Source of the DNA: Macrostomum hystrix
Lineage: Eukaryota > Platyhelminthes > Macrostomidae
Assembly (NCBI GenBank): GCA_950097015.1
Contig: CATNEN010000028.1
Coordinates: forward strand, 558,001 to 622,000
Direction of reading: 5' to 3'
DNA length: 64,000 nucleotides
Below the pieces are notes generated by a model that worked only from the letters and a program-made list of their open reading frames with translations, ran no database searches and was not told where the DNA came from. Of the stretch, positions 10,996-22,215 are shown piece by piece; the first letter of the stretch is position 1, and every line of letters starts with the position of its first letter. The position numbers were made by a program, and so were the translations under genes.

Positions 10996-13900
10996 TCAAA
11001 GCATCGATTTGGACTTCTCAACGCGAACACTGCGACTCAAAGAGAGCCAGAATATTGAGGCGATGAGAAAGCTGATGGCCGAGGCCCACGATGGTATAAG
11101 CGACCAACCAGCTGTCACAGATCTGTAGGCTGTGCTGCAGAACTACCGATTTCAGATTTGGGATGGATTCATGCAATCTATCCCCCGTCACTGCTATCTA
11201 TCCCATGTCACTGCTATCTATCCCCTGTCACTGCTATCTATCCCCTGTCACTGCTATCTATCCCATGTCACTGCTATCTATCCCCTGTCACTGCTATCTA
11301 TCCCCTGTCACTGCTATCTATCCCATGTCACTGCTATCTATCCCCTGTCACTGCTATCTATCCCCTGTCACTGCTATCTATCCCCTGTCACTGCTATCTA
11401 TCCCATGTCACTGCTATCTATCCCCTGTCACTGCTATCTATCCCTGCCACGGCTATCTATCCCCTGTCACTCTCATCTATCCCCTGTCACTGCTATCTAT
11501 CCCCTGTGACTGCTATCTATCCCTGCCACGGCTATCTATCCCCTGTCACTGCTATCTATCCCCTGTCACTGCTATCTATCCCTGCCACGGCTATCTATCC
11601 CCTGTCACTGCTATCTATCCCCTGTGACTGCTATCTATCCCTGCCACGGCTATCTATCCCTGCCACGGCTATCTATCCCCTGTCACTGCTATCTATCCCC
11701 TGTCACTGCTATCTATCCCCTGTCACTGCTATCTATCCCCTGTCACTGCTATCTATCCCCTGTCACTGCTATCTATCCCCTGTCACTGCTATCTATCCCT
11801 GCCACGGCTATCTATCCCCTGTCACTGCTATCTATCCCCTGTCACTGCTATCTATCCCCTGTCACTGCTATCTATCCCCTGTCACTGCTATCTATCCCCT
11901 GTCACTGCTATCTATCCCCTGTCACTGCTATCTATCCCTGCCACGGCTATCTATCCCTGCCACTGCTATCTATCCCCTGTCACTCTCATCTATCCCCTGT
12001 CACTCAGATCTATCCCCTGTCTCTCAGATCTATCCCCTGTCACTCAGATCTATCCCCTGTCACTCAGATCTATCCCCTGTCACTGCTATCTATCCCTGCC
12101 ACGGCTATCTATCCCTGCCACTGCTATCTATCCCCTGTCACTCTCATCTATCCCCTGTCACTCAGATCTATCCCCTGTCTCTCAGATCTATCCCCTGTCT
12201 CTCAGATCTATCCCCTGTCACTCCCATCTATCCCCTGTCACTCCCATCTATCCCCTGTCACTCCGATTTATCCCTTGTCACTCTCATCAACCCCCAATTA
12301 GTCCTAATCAACCTCTGTTGCTCCTATCCACCCTCTGACGTAGTAGGTCCAATTTTGTATAGAATTTCGCCCTACTCACCTCCTCCGGCGTCTTCACCAG
12401 CGAGTAGCACGAGCACTCGGCGCAGGTCCGGGGCTTTCTAGACATTCGCGAGATTTTCTCGTGCTCAATCGAATTTCCAAATGAAGCGAAAATACCTAAG
12501 TTTTAGGACAGTGATTTAATTTATTTAATGAAGTTCAATTCACACTACTAATAAGTAGCGAAAATAGCATAATAATCAACGCACCTGCTGTTAAATACAG
12601 CACCCCAGTGACTGTAATTGACGGCACGACTCGGGCGCCAACCCCGATGGCGCCAGTTACAATCGAGACGAAAATGCACAGCATTACCACAATGCAGCAG
12701 GATATTGTGTTGTTTTGCATCTCTGCATGCGAAATTTAGAACGATTCGAGTCAGCTTTATACAGTTGCTTATAAAGCCAGGATTTTTTCCAGGGAGGGCG
12801 CCACTACAACGGGGGCGCCACTACCACGGGGGCACCACTAACACGGGTGCCACTAGCACGGGGGCACCACTACCACAGGGGCGCCACTACCACGGGGGCA
12901 CCACTAACACGGGTGCCACTACCACGGGGGGCGCCACTACCACGGGGGCGCCACTAAGTTTCGTCAGCCATTGGAGGGAGGCTGCGGTCTTCTTCGCTAC
13001 CCTTCAGGCTACACCCCGGCTTTTTATTCGCACGGTTCAGTTGAGCTAAGTTTTTGCACTAAGGTGAATTTGAGATCGCCTCACTCATAATCTGAGACTC
13101 CGGCTGACTCCGTTCAGCAGCCGGCTGACCCGGACCGGCTCTGAGGGCGCCGCCGTCGGCGATGTAGCTGAAGCAGGAGGCGTTGCGCATCGGACTGCTG
13201 GCCTGGCAGTGGGCCGAGTAGTGGGCTCGATTCTGCGGGTCTGATACGGTTCGGCAACTCGGCCTAGTAGGCTTTCCCACTGATAGGATGGTGCTTGAGT
13301 AGGCTTTCCCACTGATAGGATGGTGCCTGAGTAGGCTTTACCACTGATAGGATGGTGCTTGAGTAGGCTTTCCCACTGATAGGATGGTGCCTGAGTAGGC
13401 TTTCCCACTGATAGGATGGTGCCTGAGTAGGCTTTCCCACTGATAGGATGGTGCTTGAGTAGGCTTTCCCACTGATAGGATGGTGCCTGAGTAGGCTTTC
13501 CCACTGATAGGATGGTGCTTGAGTAGGCTTTCCCACTGATAGGATGGTGCCTGAGTAGGCTTTCCCACTGATAGGATGGTGCTTGAGTAGGCTTTCCCAC
13601 TGATAGGATGGTGCCTGAGTAGGCTTTCCCACTGATAGGATGGTGCCTGAGTAGGCTTTACCACTGATAGGATGGTGCTTGAGTAGGCTTTCCCACTGAT
13701 AGGATGGTGCTTGAGTAGGCTTTCCCACTGATAGGATGGTGCCTGAGTAGGCTTTACCACTGATAGGATGGTGCCTGAGTAGGCTTTCCCACTGATAGGA
13801 TGGTGCCTGAGTAGGCTTTACCACTGATAGGATGGTGCTTATAGATTTGTAGGTAAAGTGAGAAGGTTTCCCATAGGTTTGAAGGTAAAGTGAGTAGGTT

Positions 13901-15338
13901 TCCCATAGGTTTGAAGGTAAAGTAAGAAGGTTTCCCATAGGTTTGAAGGTAAAGTGAGTAGGTTTCCCATAGGTTTGAAGGTAAAGTAAGAAGGTTTCCC
14001 ATAGATTTGAAGGTAAAGTGAGTAGGTTTCCCATAGCTTTGTAGGTAATGTGAGTAGGTTTCCCATAGATTAGCTAGCTCAAGGAAATTTCGTTCAGAAC
14101 AAAGCGAATAATTATGTCCTAAGTGCAACGATACTGGTTCTCTAACGTTCAGAATTCATTAATTTAATTTATACCTTAGATGAAATTCATGCTTAATAAA
14201 ATTGCAATTACTTAGCGTGTCTATTGTGAATTGCATCCTTGTTAGCGTCAAGGATCTTCATGACAAAAAAACGTGAAGATTTCAAGCGCATTTCATGCTG
14301 AGACAAATTTTTATGCTGAAAACAACAAGCTCTGACAGAACAGAAACGCATAGAACAGGCAGGCAGTGGAGGAAGAGATATCGCGCAATTTACGCTCTTG
14401 AGAACCAGCCTCCTAGGCACAGTGAGAGTGTACAACTGACTATGTGAGTGTGTGCTCAGATACCTCGCTGGCCCCCTCGAAGGACACATGGAACTGCAGG
14501 AAGGACACATGGAACTGCAGGAAGGTCACATGGAACTGCAGGAAGGACACATGGAACTGCAGGAAGGACACATGGAACTGCAGGAAGGACACATGGAACT
14601 GCAGGAAGGACACATGGAACTGCAGGAAGGACACATGGAACTGCAGGAAGGACACATGGAACTGCAGGAAGGACACATGGAACTGCAGGAAGGACACATG
14701 GAACTGCAGGAAGGACACATGGAACTGCAGGAAGGACACATGGAACTGCAGGAAGGACACATGGAACTGCAGGAAGGACACATGGAACTGCAGGAAGGAC
14801 ACATGGAACTGCAGGAAGGACACATGGAACTGCAGGAAGGACACATGGAACTGCAGGAAGGACACATGGAACTGCAGGAAGGACACATGGAACTGCAGGA
14901 AGGACACATGGAACTGCAGGACACGCAAAGTGAGTCCAAGAACGTAGACTCACTGGCGGGGTCCATCAGGTTGCACACAGTCCAGAGTCCGCCGCGCATG
15001 TTCAGTAGGCAGGCAGTCTTCAGTGATCGATTACCAACGGTGGCGGGCAGCAGGATGAGTCCCGCCTTGTCGCCAGACGGTGTCAGAAGGCTGAGCGTCT
15101 CCCTAGAGCTGGTGTTTACGGCGGCAAAGTCGAACGTGACACTGTCCCAAGCGCCCGTCGTGACAGCGGCCAGGAACAGCGCGGCGCTGACGCAGCTGCA
15201 TGCAGCCGCGGCCATGGCGAGGGCTCCGCTGCTGCTCGCGCCGCTGGCGCGCTGACGCCGTCGACTTTGACCTCCCCTGGCTGATGAAGCGGCTGCCACC
15301 GCAGTCGCCGTTGTCGTTGTGGTCGTTGTAGTCGCCAT
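10996..15338 (-). CDS. Tetraspan protein of the calcium-channel gamma/TARP (claudin-fold) type, five exons
   Basis: Exons on the minus strand: 15338-14954, 13240-13085, 12722-12544, 12437-12380 and 11111-10996. Phases run 1,1,0,1 and the total is 894 nt (297 residues). Exon 1 encodes a low-complexity N-terminus, TM1 (about ALAMAAAACSCVSAALFLAA) and, in the first extracellular loop, GGLWTVCNL, the claudin/PMP22 GLW..C motif. Exon 3 encodes TM2 (ISCCIVVMLCIFVSIVTG) and TM3 (VLYLTAGALIIMLFSLLI), resembling stargazin-type ILSAGILFV.AGL. Exon 5 encodes TM4 beginning GWSLIPSWASAISFLIASI, with the GWS motif common in this family, and a short tail. Known family members regulate calcium channels or AMPA receptors at the plasma membrane. 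Exons 1-3 and the TM4 exon are well supported. The 58-bp exon 4 and the exact donor of exon 3 are tentative. Introns 1, 2 and 4 each contain minisatellite. Confidence 0.72.
11176..12290 (+). repeat. Minisatellite, 20-bp unit, about 56 copies
   Basis: Unit TATCCCCTGTCACTGCTATC, with interspersed TCCCTGCCACGG variants and, at the 3' side, TCACTCAGA and TCACTCTCA variants. It lies in the last intron of the TARP-like gene. Because 20 is not a multiple of three, all three plus frames spell the same repetitive peptide. No protein is inferred. Confidence 0.95.
12790..12957 (+). repeat. Minisatellite, about 17-bp unit, about 10 copies
   Basis: Unit near GGGGGCGCCACTACCAC, with GGTGCCACTA variants. 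It lies in intron 2 of the TARP-like gene and shares the GGGGCGCCA core with the array at 53683-54372. Confidence 0.88.
13262..13838 (+). repeat. Minisatellite, 32-bp unit, about 18 copies
   Basis: Tandem units built from GTAGGCTTTCCCACTGATAG and GATGGTGCCTGA with few variants. The array starts about 20 bases from the acceptor side of exon 2 of the TARP-like gene, within intron 1. Confidence 0.95.
13848..14070 (+). repeat. Second 32-bp array adjacent to the first, about 7 copies
   Basis: Units built from GTAGGTTTCCCATAGGTTTG and AAGGTAAAGTGA. Period and first ten bases resemble the neighbouring array, suggesting common origin and later divergence. Confidence 0.92.
14484..14922 (+). repeat. 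Minisatellite, 21-bp unit, about 21 copies, nearly perfect
   Basis: Unit GGAAGGACACATGGAACTGC plus A with only one obvious substitution (GGTCAC near 14525). It begins about 30 bases inside intron 1 of the TARP-like gene. As 21 is a multiple of three, every frame on both strands is open and spells a 7-residue repeat; this is not evidence for coding. The homogeneity implies recent expansion. Confidence 0.95.
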
Positions 15339-15491
15339 GCGGCCTCCCCCACTCCTGACGCTGACAAGACTGCTGCTGACGATGCTGTCGCTGCGACTGA
15401 TGGCGACTAACGGGACAGCGAGGGCGACTGCGGCTGCTGGTTGAGTTTGGCAAAATATTTTTGGATTATGGATGAAGATGGAATATCGCAA

Positions 15492-17114
15492 TCATACGGA
15501 AGATATAAGGGCACTGATGGAAGCAAACCTTTGTGTTGGGCTGCTGCTGCTGCTATTGCTGCTGCCGCTGCTGGTGCTGCTGCTGCTGTCGCTCCTGCGA
15601 CTGAAGCCACTCTCTCTTGCCCGTCCGATCTCAATAAAACTGCTTGACGCCTCATGAATAATTTAGAAGGCTTGAGAATGGCGGGCAAAGCTGCTCTTTC
15701 CCTCCGAGCTCTCTGCTTTCTGGCCTCCTGCCCGAGCCTTCTCCTTATCAGGACAGCGGTCCTTCCAATAGTTCAACTTCTGGCCTGGTCGCTGCAGCAA
15801 TGGCAGCCAGAAATCTGCGAGCTCTGGCCGGAAGGAAGCCGGCGTTTTGATCTGTCGGGTAGGTCGATGGCGGAGTGGGAGGCTGCGGAGGGCCGCGGTT
15901 GGTTGACGCTTCTTGGGGGTTGGTTGGCATCGGGGGTAAGAATTGGGTGCATTTCTGTGCACGACCACAGTCGATGGGAACTGAACTCAATGACTTCTCT
16001 GTGGAACACTTTTATTCCTAAGTCCTCTTTCTTCCCGCCTCTTTTGTCCCATCTGTCCGGGCTGCCAATCGGCTATCAAACTATTTCACTCTGATCCCGT
16101 GTTTAAGAAGAGCTCTGCGGTCACCCGCTAGCCTATGCTCAGTATGGCCTCTAGTCCAGCGTTTGAGTCCAGTTTGAGTAGTCAATTGGAAACTAGGAAT
16201 GTCTGTCTAACTTCGATAAATGCAATGATCAACCGATCCGTTAGTTGTTTCCTAGTCCCAAAAGGATAGAAGCCATTAAAAATTAAGTTTTAGGCAAACT
16301 CCAGACAGCCTTCGACCAGAAGAAGTGAAGTGCGGAGTGCGGACTTATCAGACAGCTCAAATTATGTGTGTCAGGCCCGCTTCGTGTTTATACCGGTTCA
16401 ATTTTGCCATCACCGATGGCTTCTGGAAAAAAAAGCTCGGACATGTCTTTCTCTGGCCGGTCATTAAACATTAAAATTCCCTCGGGACTCGGCCCCAGCG
16501 CCGACGAGGGCAGCTCGCTAGTAACTGGTATCGACTTTTTTTTCTGCTCGACAAAATTCTACTCCGCGAACAGGCTTAATTGCCTGGCTCATTGTTTGCA
16601 GTAAGCGGAGTCGCTCTATCATTTTATCGGATGAGGTCGCGCAAACTGCAGCTCTGCCAGTTCCGCTCGAGTCGGCGGCTTGAAAGTACTTCATTTCGCA
16701 TTCAAATTATGCCGAGATTTAGTAGAAGTGTGATCATACGATATGGATAATATTTACATAACCCAGCTATTTATACAATATAAGGCTAAATAGTTCTCAA
16801 ATTTGAGAATCCTGCCAAAACCTTAGTTCCATGCCATAGGAGGATTTGAATAAATCGGGAATAACTAACTATTGCACACTCTAGCCGCCTGTTGTTATTT
16901 TATTTTAGGATCGCATTCTTTTTAAAGTACAACAGCAAAAAAATTATCCTCCTATTTTCAGCGTAATTTTTTACATATAAACTTCTGCGCTTTCTACGTC
17001 GTACTTATAGTAGAGTTCTTTGGTTGTGGAAGTCAAATTCAAACGAAAAATAGGTAATCGATGAGTAATGCCACTATTGTAAAGCATTGTATTGTAAAGT
17101 AAATTAAGTGGGGA
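15492..17114. other. Upstream flank of the TARP-like gene, no gene recognised
   Basis: Contains a CTG/CTGCTG-type microsatellite at about 15538-15598 and otherwise unique DNA. Open frames at 15654-16094 and 16368-16604 show no recognisable domain, so they are not called. The promoter of the minus-strand TARP-like gene presumably lies just upstream of 15338. Confidence 0.45.
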
Positions 17115-18935
17115 GAGAAATGCAGGGAGCAGACAGAGTTGAAGGGAGAAATGCAGGGAGCAGACAGAGTTTGAGGGAGAAATGCAAGGAGCAGACAGAG
17201 TTGAAGGCAGAAATGCAGGGAGCAGACAGAGTTGAAGGAAGAAATGCAGGGAGCAGAAGGAGTTGAAGGAAGAAATGCAGGGAGCAGAAGGAGTTGAAGG
17301 AAGAAATGCAGGGAGCAGAAGGAGTTGAAGGGAGAAATGCAGGGAGCAGACAGAGTTGAAGGAAGAAATGCAGGGAGCAGACAGAGTTGAAGGAAGAAAT
17401 GCAGGGAGCAGAAAGAGTTGAAGGGAGAAATGCAGAGAGCAGAAAGAGTTGGAGGGAGAAATGCAGGGAGCAGAAAGAGTTGGAGGGAGAAATGCAGGGA
17501 GCAGAAAGAGTTGGAGGGAGAAATGCAGGGAGCAGAAAGAGTTGGAGGAAGAAATGCAGGGAGCAGAAAGAGTTGGAGGAAGAAATGCAGGGAGTAGAAA
17601 GAGTTGGAGGAAGAAATGCAGGGAGCAGAAAGAGTTGGAGGAAGAAATGCTGGGAGCAGAAAGAGTTGGAGGAAGAAATGCAGGGAGCAGAAAGTGTTGG
17701 AGGAAGAAATGCAGGGAGCAGAAAGAGTTGGAGGAAGAAATGCAGGGAGCAGAAAGAGTTGGAGGAAGAAATGCAGGGAGCAGAAAGAGTTGGAGGAAGA
17801 AATGCAGGGAGCAGAAAGAGTTGAAGGAAGAAATGCAGGGAGCAGAAAGAGTTGAAGGAAGAAATGCAGGGAGCAGAAAGAGTTGGAGGAAGAAATGCAG
17901 GGAGCAGAAAGAGTTGGAGGAAGAAATGCAGGGAGCAGAAAGAGTTGGAGGGAGAAATGCAGGGAGCAGAAAGAGTTGGAGGCAGAAATGCAGGGAGCAG
18001 AAAGAGTTGGAGGGAGAAATGCAGGGAGCAGAAAGAGTTGGAGGAAGAAATGCAGGGAGCAGAAAGAGTTGAAGGAAGAAATGCAGGGAGCAGAAAGAGT
18101 TGAAGGAAGAAATGCAGGGAGCAGAAAGAGTTGGAGGAAGAAATGCAGGGAGCAGAAAGAGTTGGAGGAAGAAATGCAGGGAGCAGAAAGAGTTGGAGGG
18201 AGAAATGCAGGGAGCAGAAAGAGTTGGAGGCAGAAATGCAGGGAGCAGAAAGATTTGGAGGGAGAAATGCAGGGAGCAGAAAGAGTTGGAGGAAGAAATG
18301 CTGGGAGCAGAAAGAGTTGGAGGAAGAAATGCAGGGAGCAGAAAGAGTTGGAGGAAGAAATGCAGGGAGCAGAAAGAGTTGGAGGGAGAAATGCAGGGAG
18401 CAGAAAGAGTTGGAGGCAGAAATGCAGGGAGCAGACAGAGTTGAAGGCAGAAATGCAGGGAGCAGACAGAGTTGAAGGAAGAAATGCAGGGAGCAGACAG
18501 AGTTGAAGGAAGAAATGCAGGGAGCAGAAAGAGTTGAAGGGAGAAATGCAGGGAGCAGAAAGAGTTGGAGGGAGAAATGCAGGGAGCAGAAAGAGTTGGA
18601 GGGAGAAATGCAGGGAGCAGAAAGAGTTGAAGGAAGAAATGCAGGGAGCAGAAAGAGTTGGAGGAAGAAATGCAGGGAGCAGACAGAGTTGAAGGAAGAA
18701 ATGCAGGGAGCAGAAAGAGTTGAAGGGAGAAATGCAGGGAGCAGAAAGAGTTGAAGGGAGAAATGCAGGGAGCAGAAAGAGTTGAAGGGAGAAATGCAGG
18801 GAGCAGAAAGAGTTGGAGGGAGAAATGCAGGGAGCAGAAAGAGTTGGAGGGAGAAATGCAGGGAGCAGAAAGAGTTGAAGGAAGAAATGCAGGGAGCAGA
18901 AAGAGTTGGAGGAAGAAATGCAGGGAGCAGAAGGG
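17115..18935 (+). repeat. Minisatellite, 31-bp unit, about 59 copies
   Basis: Units built from GAAATGCAGGGAGCAGAAAG and AGTTGGAGGAA. Variants (AAAG or ACAG; GGAGG, GAAGG or GCAG) cluster in blocks, and a segment of several units recurs around 17880-18090 and 18130-18240, suggesting higher-order duplication. The minus strand is open for over 640 codons in two frames because the unit lacks stops; no gene is inferred. Confidence 0.95.
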
Positions 18936-19784
18936 CCTCTAGCAAATATTTCATGCTTGAGAAATGACTCACTTGGCATCCCCAGCCAAAATGACTGGAT
19001 TCAAGTGCTGGTGGGGAGGAGGAGAGGAGAGGCCGCCAAGGCTGAAATAAGAAATTCGAGTGCTCGGGCCTCCCTTGAAACTCAGGACTGAACGAACCCA
19101 TATTCCCTCCTTAGTTGGATGCCTGAATTCTCGCTCCGTCTCTCTCGCCCTCTCGCCCTCTCGCCGTCCTAGTCTCAGCTCTATAGGCTCGCAGCCTCTC
19201 GTTGTGTCGCTTGAAGAGCAAAGTCTCAGTTTCCTCTCGTCTATTTGAATAGCTTGGCGAGCTGCTTTGCGAAACCCTAGGCAAACAGAATTTGCAGCGA
19301 TGAGAGACGAAAAATCACTTTTTTTCTGCCCCAATTCATTTTGAGTTGAAAGTTATCGCGTTTTACCTAATCATTTTTAGCCATTTTAGTCCTCCTGGTG
19401 CACTTTTGACGTCATAGTCGGGAAAATGCATTATTTTTAAGAAGGATATTTTCCACAGCTTTGCTCCTCCTTTGTAGAAGGCCCATAGATTCTGTTCGTT
19501 TCTCTTCCCATTTTAGTGCCGCAATTATCCCCGCTTTTATCCCATCCGTTGTGCACTTTCGCTACTATTCTCAACTCTTAAATATCCCCTGTACCATCCT
19601 GAAAATCTCCAACACATTATCTGATCTTGCCTTATCTGCTGCTACCTCCCATCGTCTTCCTTTATTCCAAACATTTCCCGTCTTCTCTTCCATCCTTTTC
19701 CACTCACGCTGTCGCTATAATCTCTTTTGTCTCTCTCTGTCTGCCTCTCTCCTCTGACCGTACGTGTACCATTTTCCTCTCACC
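18936..19784. other. Unique spacer between arrays
   Basis: No gene recognised. It contains a CTCTCGCC/CTCTCGCCGTC low-complexity stretch near 19140-19165 and drifts into CT-rich sequence toward the next array. Confidence 0.4.
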
Positions 19785-20405
19785 CTGTCCCATCCACTCT
19801 CCTCTCACCCTGTCCCATTCACTCTCCTCTCACCCTGTCCCATTCACTCTCATCTCAACCTGTGCCATCCCTCTCTCCTCTCACCCTGTCCCATCCACTC
19901 TCCTCTCACCCTGTCCCATTCACTCTCCTCTCACCCTGTCCCATTCACTCTCATCTCAACCTGTGCCATCCCTCTCTCCTCTCACCCTGTCCCATCCACT
20001 CTCCTCTCACCCTGTCCCATTCACTCTCATCTCAACCTGTGCCATCCCTCTCTCCTCTCACCCTGTCCCATCCCCTCTCCTCTCACCCTGTCCCCTCCCC
20101 CACTATTCTCACCCTGTCTCCTCCCTCTCTCCTCTCACCCTGTCCCATCCCTCTCTCCTCTCACCCTGTCCCCTCCCTCTCTCCTCTCACTCTGTCCCAT
20201 CCCTCTCTCCTCTCAGCCTGTCCCCTCCCTCTCTCCCTTCACCCTGTCCCATATCCTCTCCTCTCACCCTGTACCCTCCCTCTCTTCTCTCACCCTATCC
20301 CCTCCCCCACTATTCTCACCCTGTCCCCTCCCCCTCTCCTCTCACCCTGTCCCCTCCCCCTCTCCTCTCACCTTGTCACATCCCTTCTCCTCTCACCCTG
20401 TCGGC
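19785..20405 (+). repeat. CT-rich minisatellite, about 24-bp unit (family X, forward)
   Basis: Units such as TCTCCTCTCACCCTGTCCCA followed by TCCAC, TTCAC or TCCC. The plus strand is almost purely pyrimidine. The same family appears in reverse orientation at 20710-22215. Confidence 0.92.
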
Positions 20406-20709
20406 CTGTCCCCTAAGGCATTCTTTCTAGACATCCATCACCTCTCTTTAGAACGCAAAATGACACAGAAAGCTAGTGCACTTAAAGCAGCTTGAACCAT
20501 AAATCATTTCAGCAGCCAAAAAACGTTTTATGATTTAGATATTTACAACCTCCTTACCAGAATAGCCCGCTTATCATTCATCATGGCTAACATTGGCGAA
20601 AAATTACAATTCCTAATTTTCAAACACGGCTGAATATAAATTACAATGACCTGGTTGTCCGCAGACACATTCACCAGCTTGCAGGCGCCCAACTTAAAAT
20701 GTGGAAATT

Positions 20710-21132
20710 AAAATGCAAAAGGAGAGGGGATGGGACTGGGTGAGAGCCGAGGAGGAGGGGACAAAGTGAGAGCAGAGGAGGAGGGGACAAAGTGAGAGCA
20801 GAGGAGGAGGGGACAGGGTGAGAGCCGAGGAGGAGGGGACAGGGTGAGAATAGTGGGGGGAGGGGACAGGGTGAGAGCCGAGGAGGAGGGGACAGGGTGA
20901 GAATAGTGGGGGAGGGGACAGGGTGAGAATAGTGGGGGAAGGGGACAGGGTGAGAGCAGAGGAGGAGGGGACAGGGTGAGAATAGTGGGCGAGGGGGCAG
21001 GGTGAGAATAGTGGGGGGAGGGGGCTGGGTGAGAATAGTGGGGGAGGGGACAGGGTGAGAGCCGAGGAGGAGGGGACAGGGTGAGAATAGTGGGGGAGGG
21101 GACAGGGTGAGAATAGTGGGGGGAGGGGGCTT
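20710..21132 (-). repeat. Family X array in inverted orientation, left block
   Basis: Plus strand reads GGGGACAGGGTGAGAATAGT and GGGGACAGGGTGAGAGCCGA alternating, the reverse complement of the 19785-20405 family. It is G-rich and purine-rich, with many GGGG runs. Confidence 0.92.
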
Positions 21133-21139
21133 GACTTAG

Positions 21140-21640
21140 CTGCAGGGTGGTCCATGGACGCAGCGGGGAGGCGAGGGTCGCCCATACCGCTAACCCCTGT
21201 AGGCCCGCAGACAGGCAAGGGCGCGGGGCCGGTCAGGGTGGTCCGCCGGTCCGTCCTGCAGCGTTGTCTTCCGTGGGGAAGAAAGTGGCTCGTCTTGTTG
21301 CACGAAGGAACTGGACGAGCCGTGGAATGCTGTCGGGCTGGCAGATCTCGTCCATGGACGGGTTGGGCCCGAGGTAGCGAAGCCGGTCTCTGTTAAAGAA
21401 AGGGCAGTGACACACAAAGTGCTCAGCATCTTCGGTGTCATACTCACAGAATGGGCAGAGTTCACTCTCAAGGTCACCCCGGAGGAAACAGTGCCTAGCG
21501 AGGTAGCCGTGGCCCGTGAGGGTCATGGCGAGGGCGCGGATATCCTTCCGGTTTTGGTTCAAAAGGATGCTCCTGAGCCTGCGAGACGGGCGCGGAACTG
21601 CGGCACGGGATTGCCGACAGTTCTGGGTGCCCGCCCAGGG
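21140..21640 (-). mobile_element. Non-LTR retrotransposon remnant (C-terminal end of ORF2)
   Basis: The minus strand encodes, ending at the stop near 21233, a fragment with CRQSRAAVPRPSRRL, then LTGHGYLARHCFLRG, then CPFCEYDTEDAEHFVC. This matches the end of many jockey/R1-like ORF2 proteins, where a TGHG..L..H.. block follows the reverse transcriptase/RNase H region and precedes a CCHC-type knuckle (C-x2-C-x8-H-x3-C). No reverse transcriptase core is present, so the copy is a 5'-truncated or rearranged dead fragment. It is flanked directly on both sides by family X minisatellite. Confidence 0.8.
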
Positions 21641-21647
21641 GGGAGGG

Positions 21648-22215
21648 GGCAGGGTGAGAATAGTGGGGGGAGGGGGCAGGGTGAGAATAGTGGAGGGAGG
21701 GGACAGGGTGAGAGCCGAGGAGGAGGGGACAGGGTGAGAATAGTGGGGGAGGGGACAGGGTGAGAATAGTGGGGGAGGGGGCAGGGTGAGAATAGTGGAG
21801 GGAGGGGACAGGGTGAGAATAGTGGGGGGGAGGGGACAGGGTGAGAGCCGAGGAGGAGGGGACAGGGTGAGAATAGTGGAGGGGAGGGGACAGGGTGAGA
21901 GCCGAGGAGGAGGGGACAGGGTGAGAATAGTGGGGGGGACAGGGTGAGAATAGTGGGGGAGGGGGCAGGGTGAGAATAGTGGAGGGAGGGGACAGGGTGA
22001 GAATAGTGGGGGGGAGGGGACAGGGTGAGAGCCGAGGAGGAGGGGACAGGGTGAGAATAGTGGGGGGGAGGGGACAGGGTGAGAGCCGAGGAGGAGGGGA
22101 CAGGGTGAGAATAGTGGGGGGGGAGGGGACAGGGTGAGAATAGTGGGGGAGGGGACAGGGTGAGAATAGTGGGGGAGGGGACAGGGTGAGAATAGTGGGG
22201 GAGGGGACAGGGTGA
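21648..22215 (-). repeat. Family X array in inverted orientation, right block
   Basis: Continuation of the GGGGACAGGGTGAGAATAGT array after the retrotransposon remnant, with alternating GAGAATAGT and GAGAGCCGA unit types. Confidence 0.92.

Noticed and set aside
11158-12441. 427-residue open frame across the 20-bp array
   Set aside because: It consists of the array translated in phase drift and occurs in all frames; the array lies in an intron of the TARP-like gene.
14444-14953. Six overlapping open frames on both strands across the 21-bp array
   Set aside because: A 21-bp unit without stops opens all frames; the minus-strand frame is continuous with exon 1 of the TARP-like gene only because the donor at 14953 is ignored.
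17039-19101. Two minus-strand frames of over 640 codons
   Set aside because: They are translations of the 31-bp minisatellite with no unique domain.
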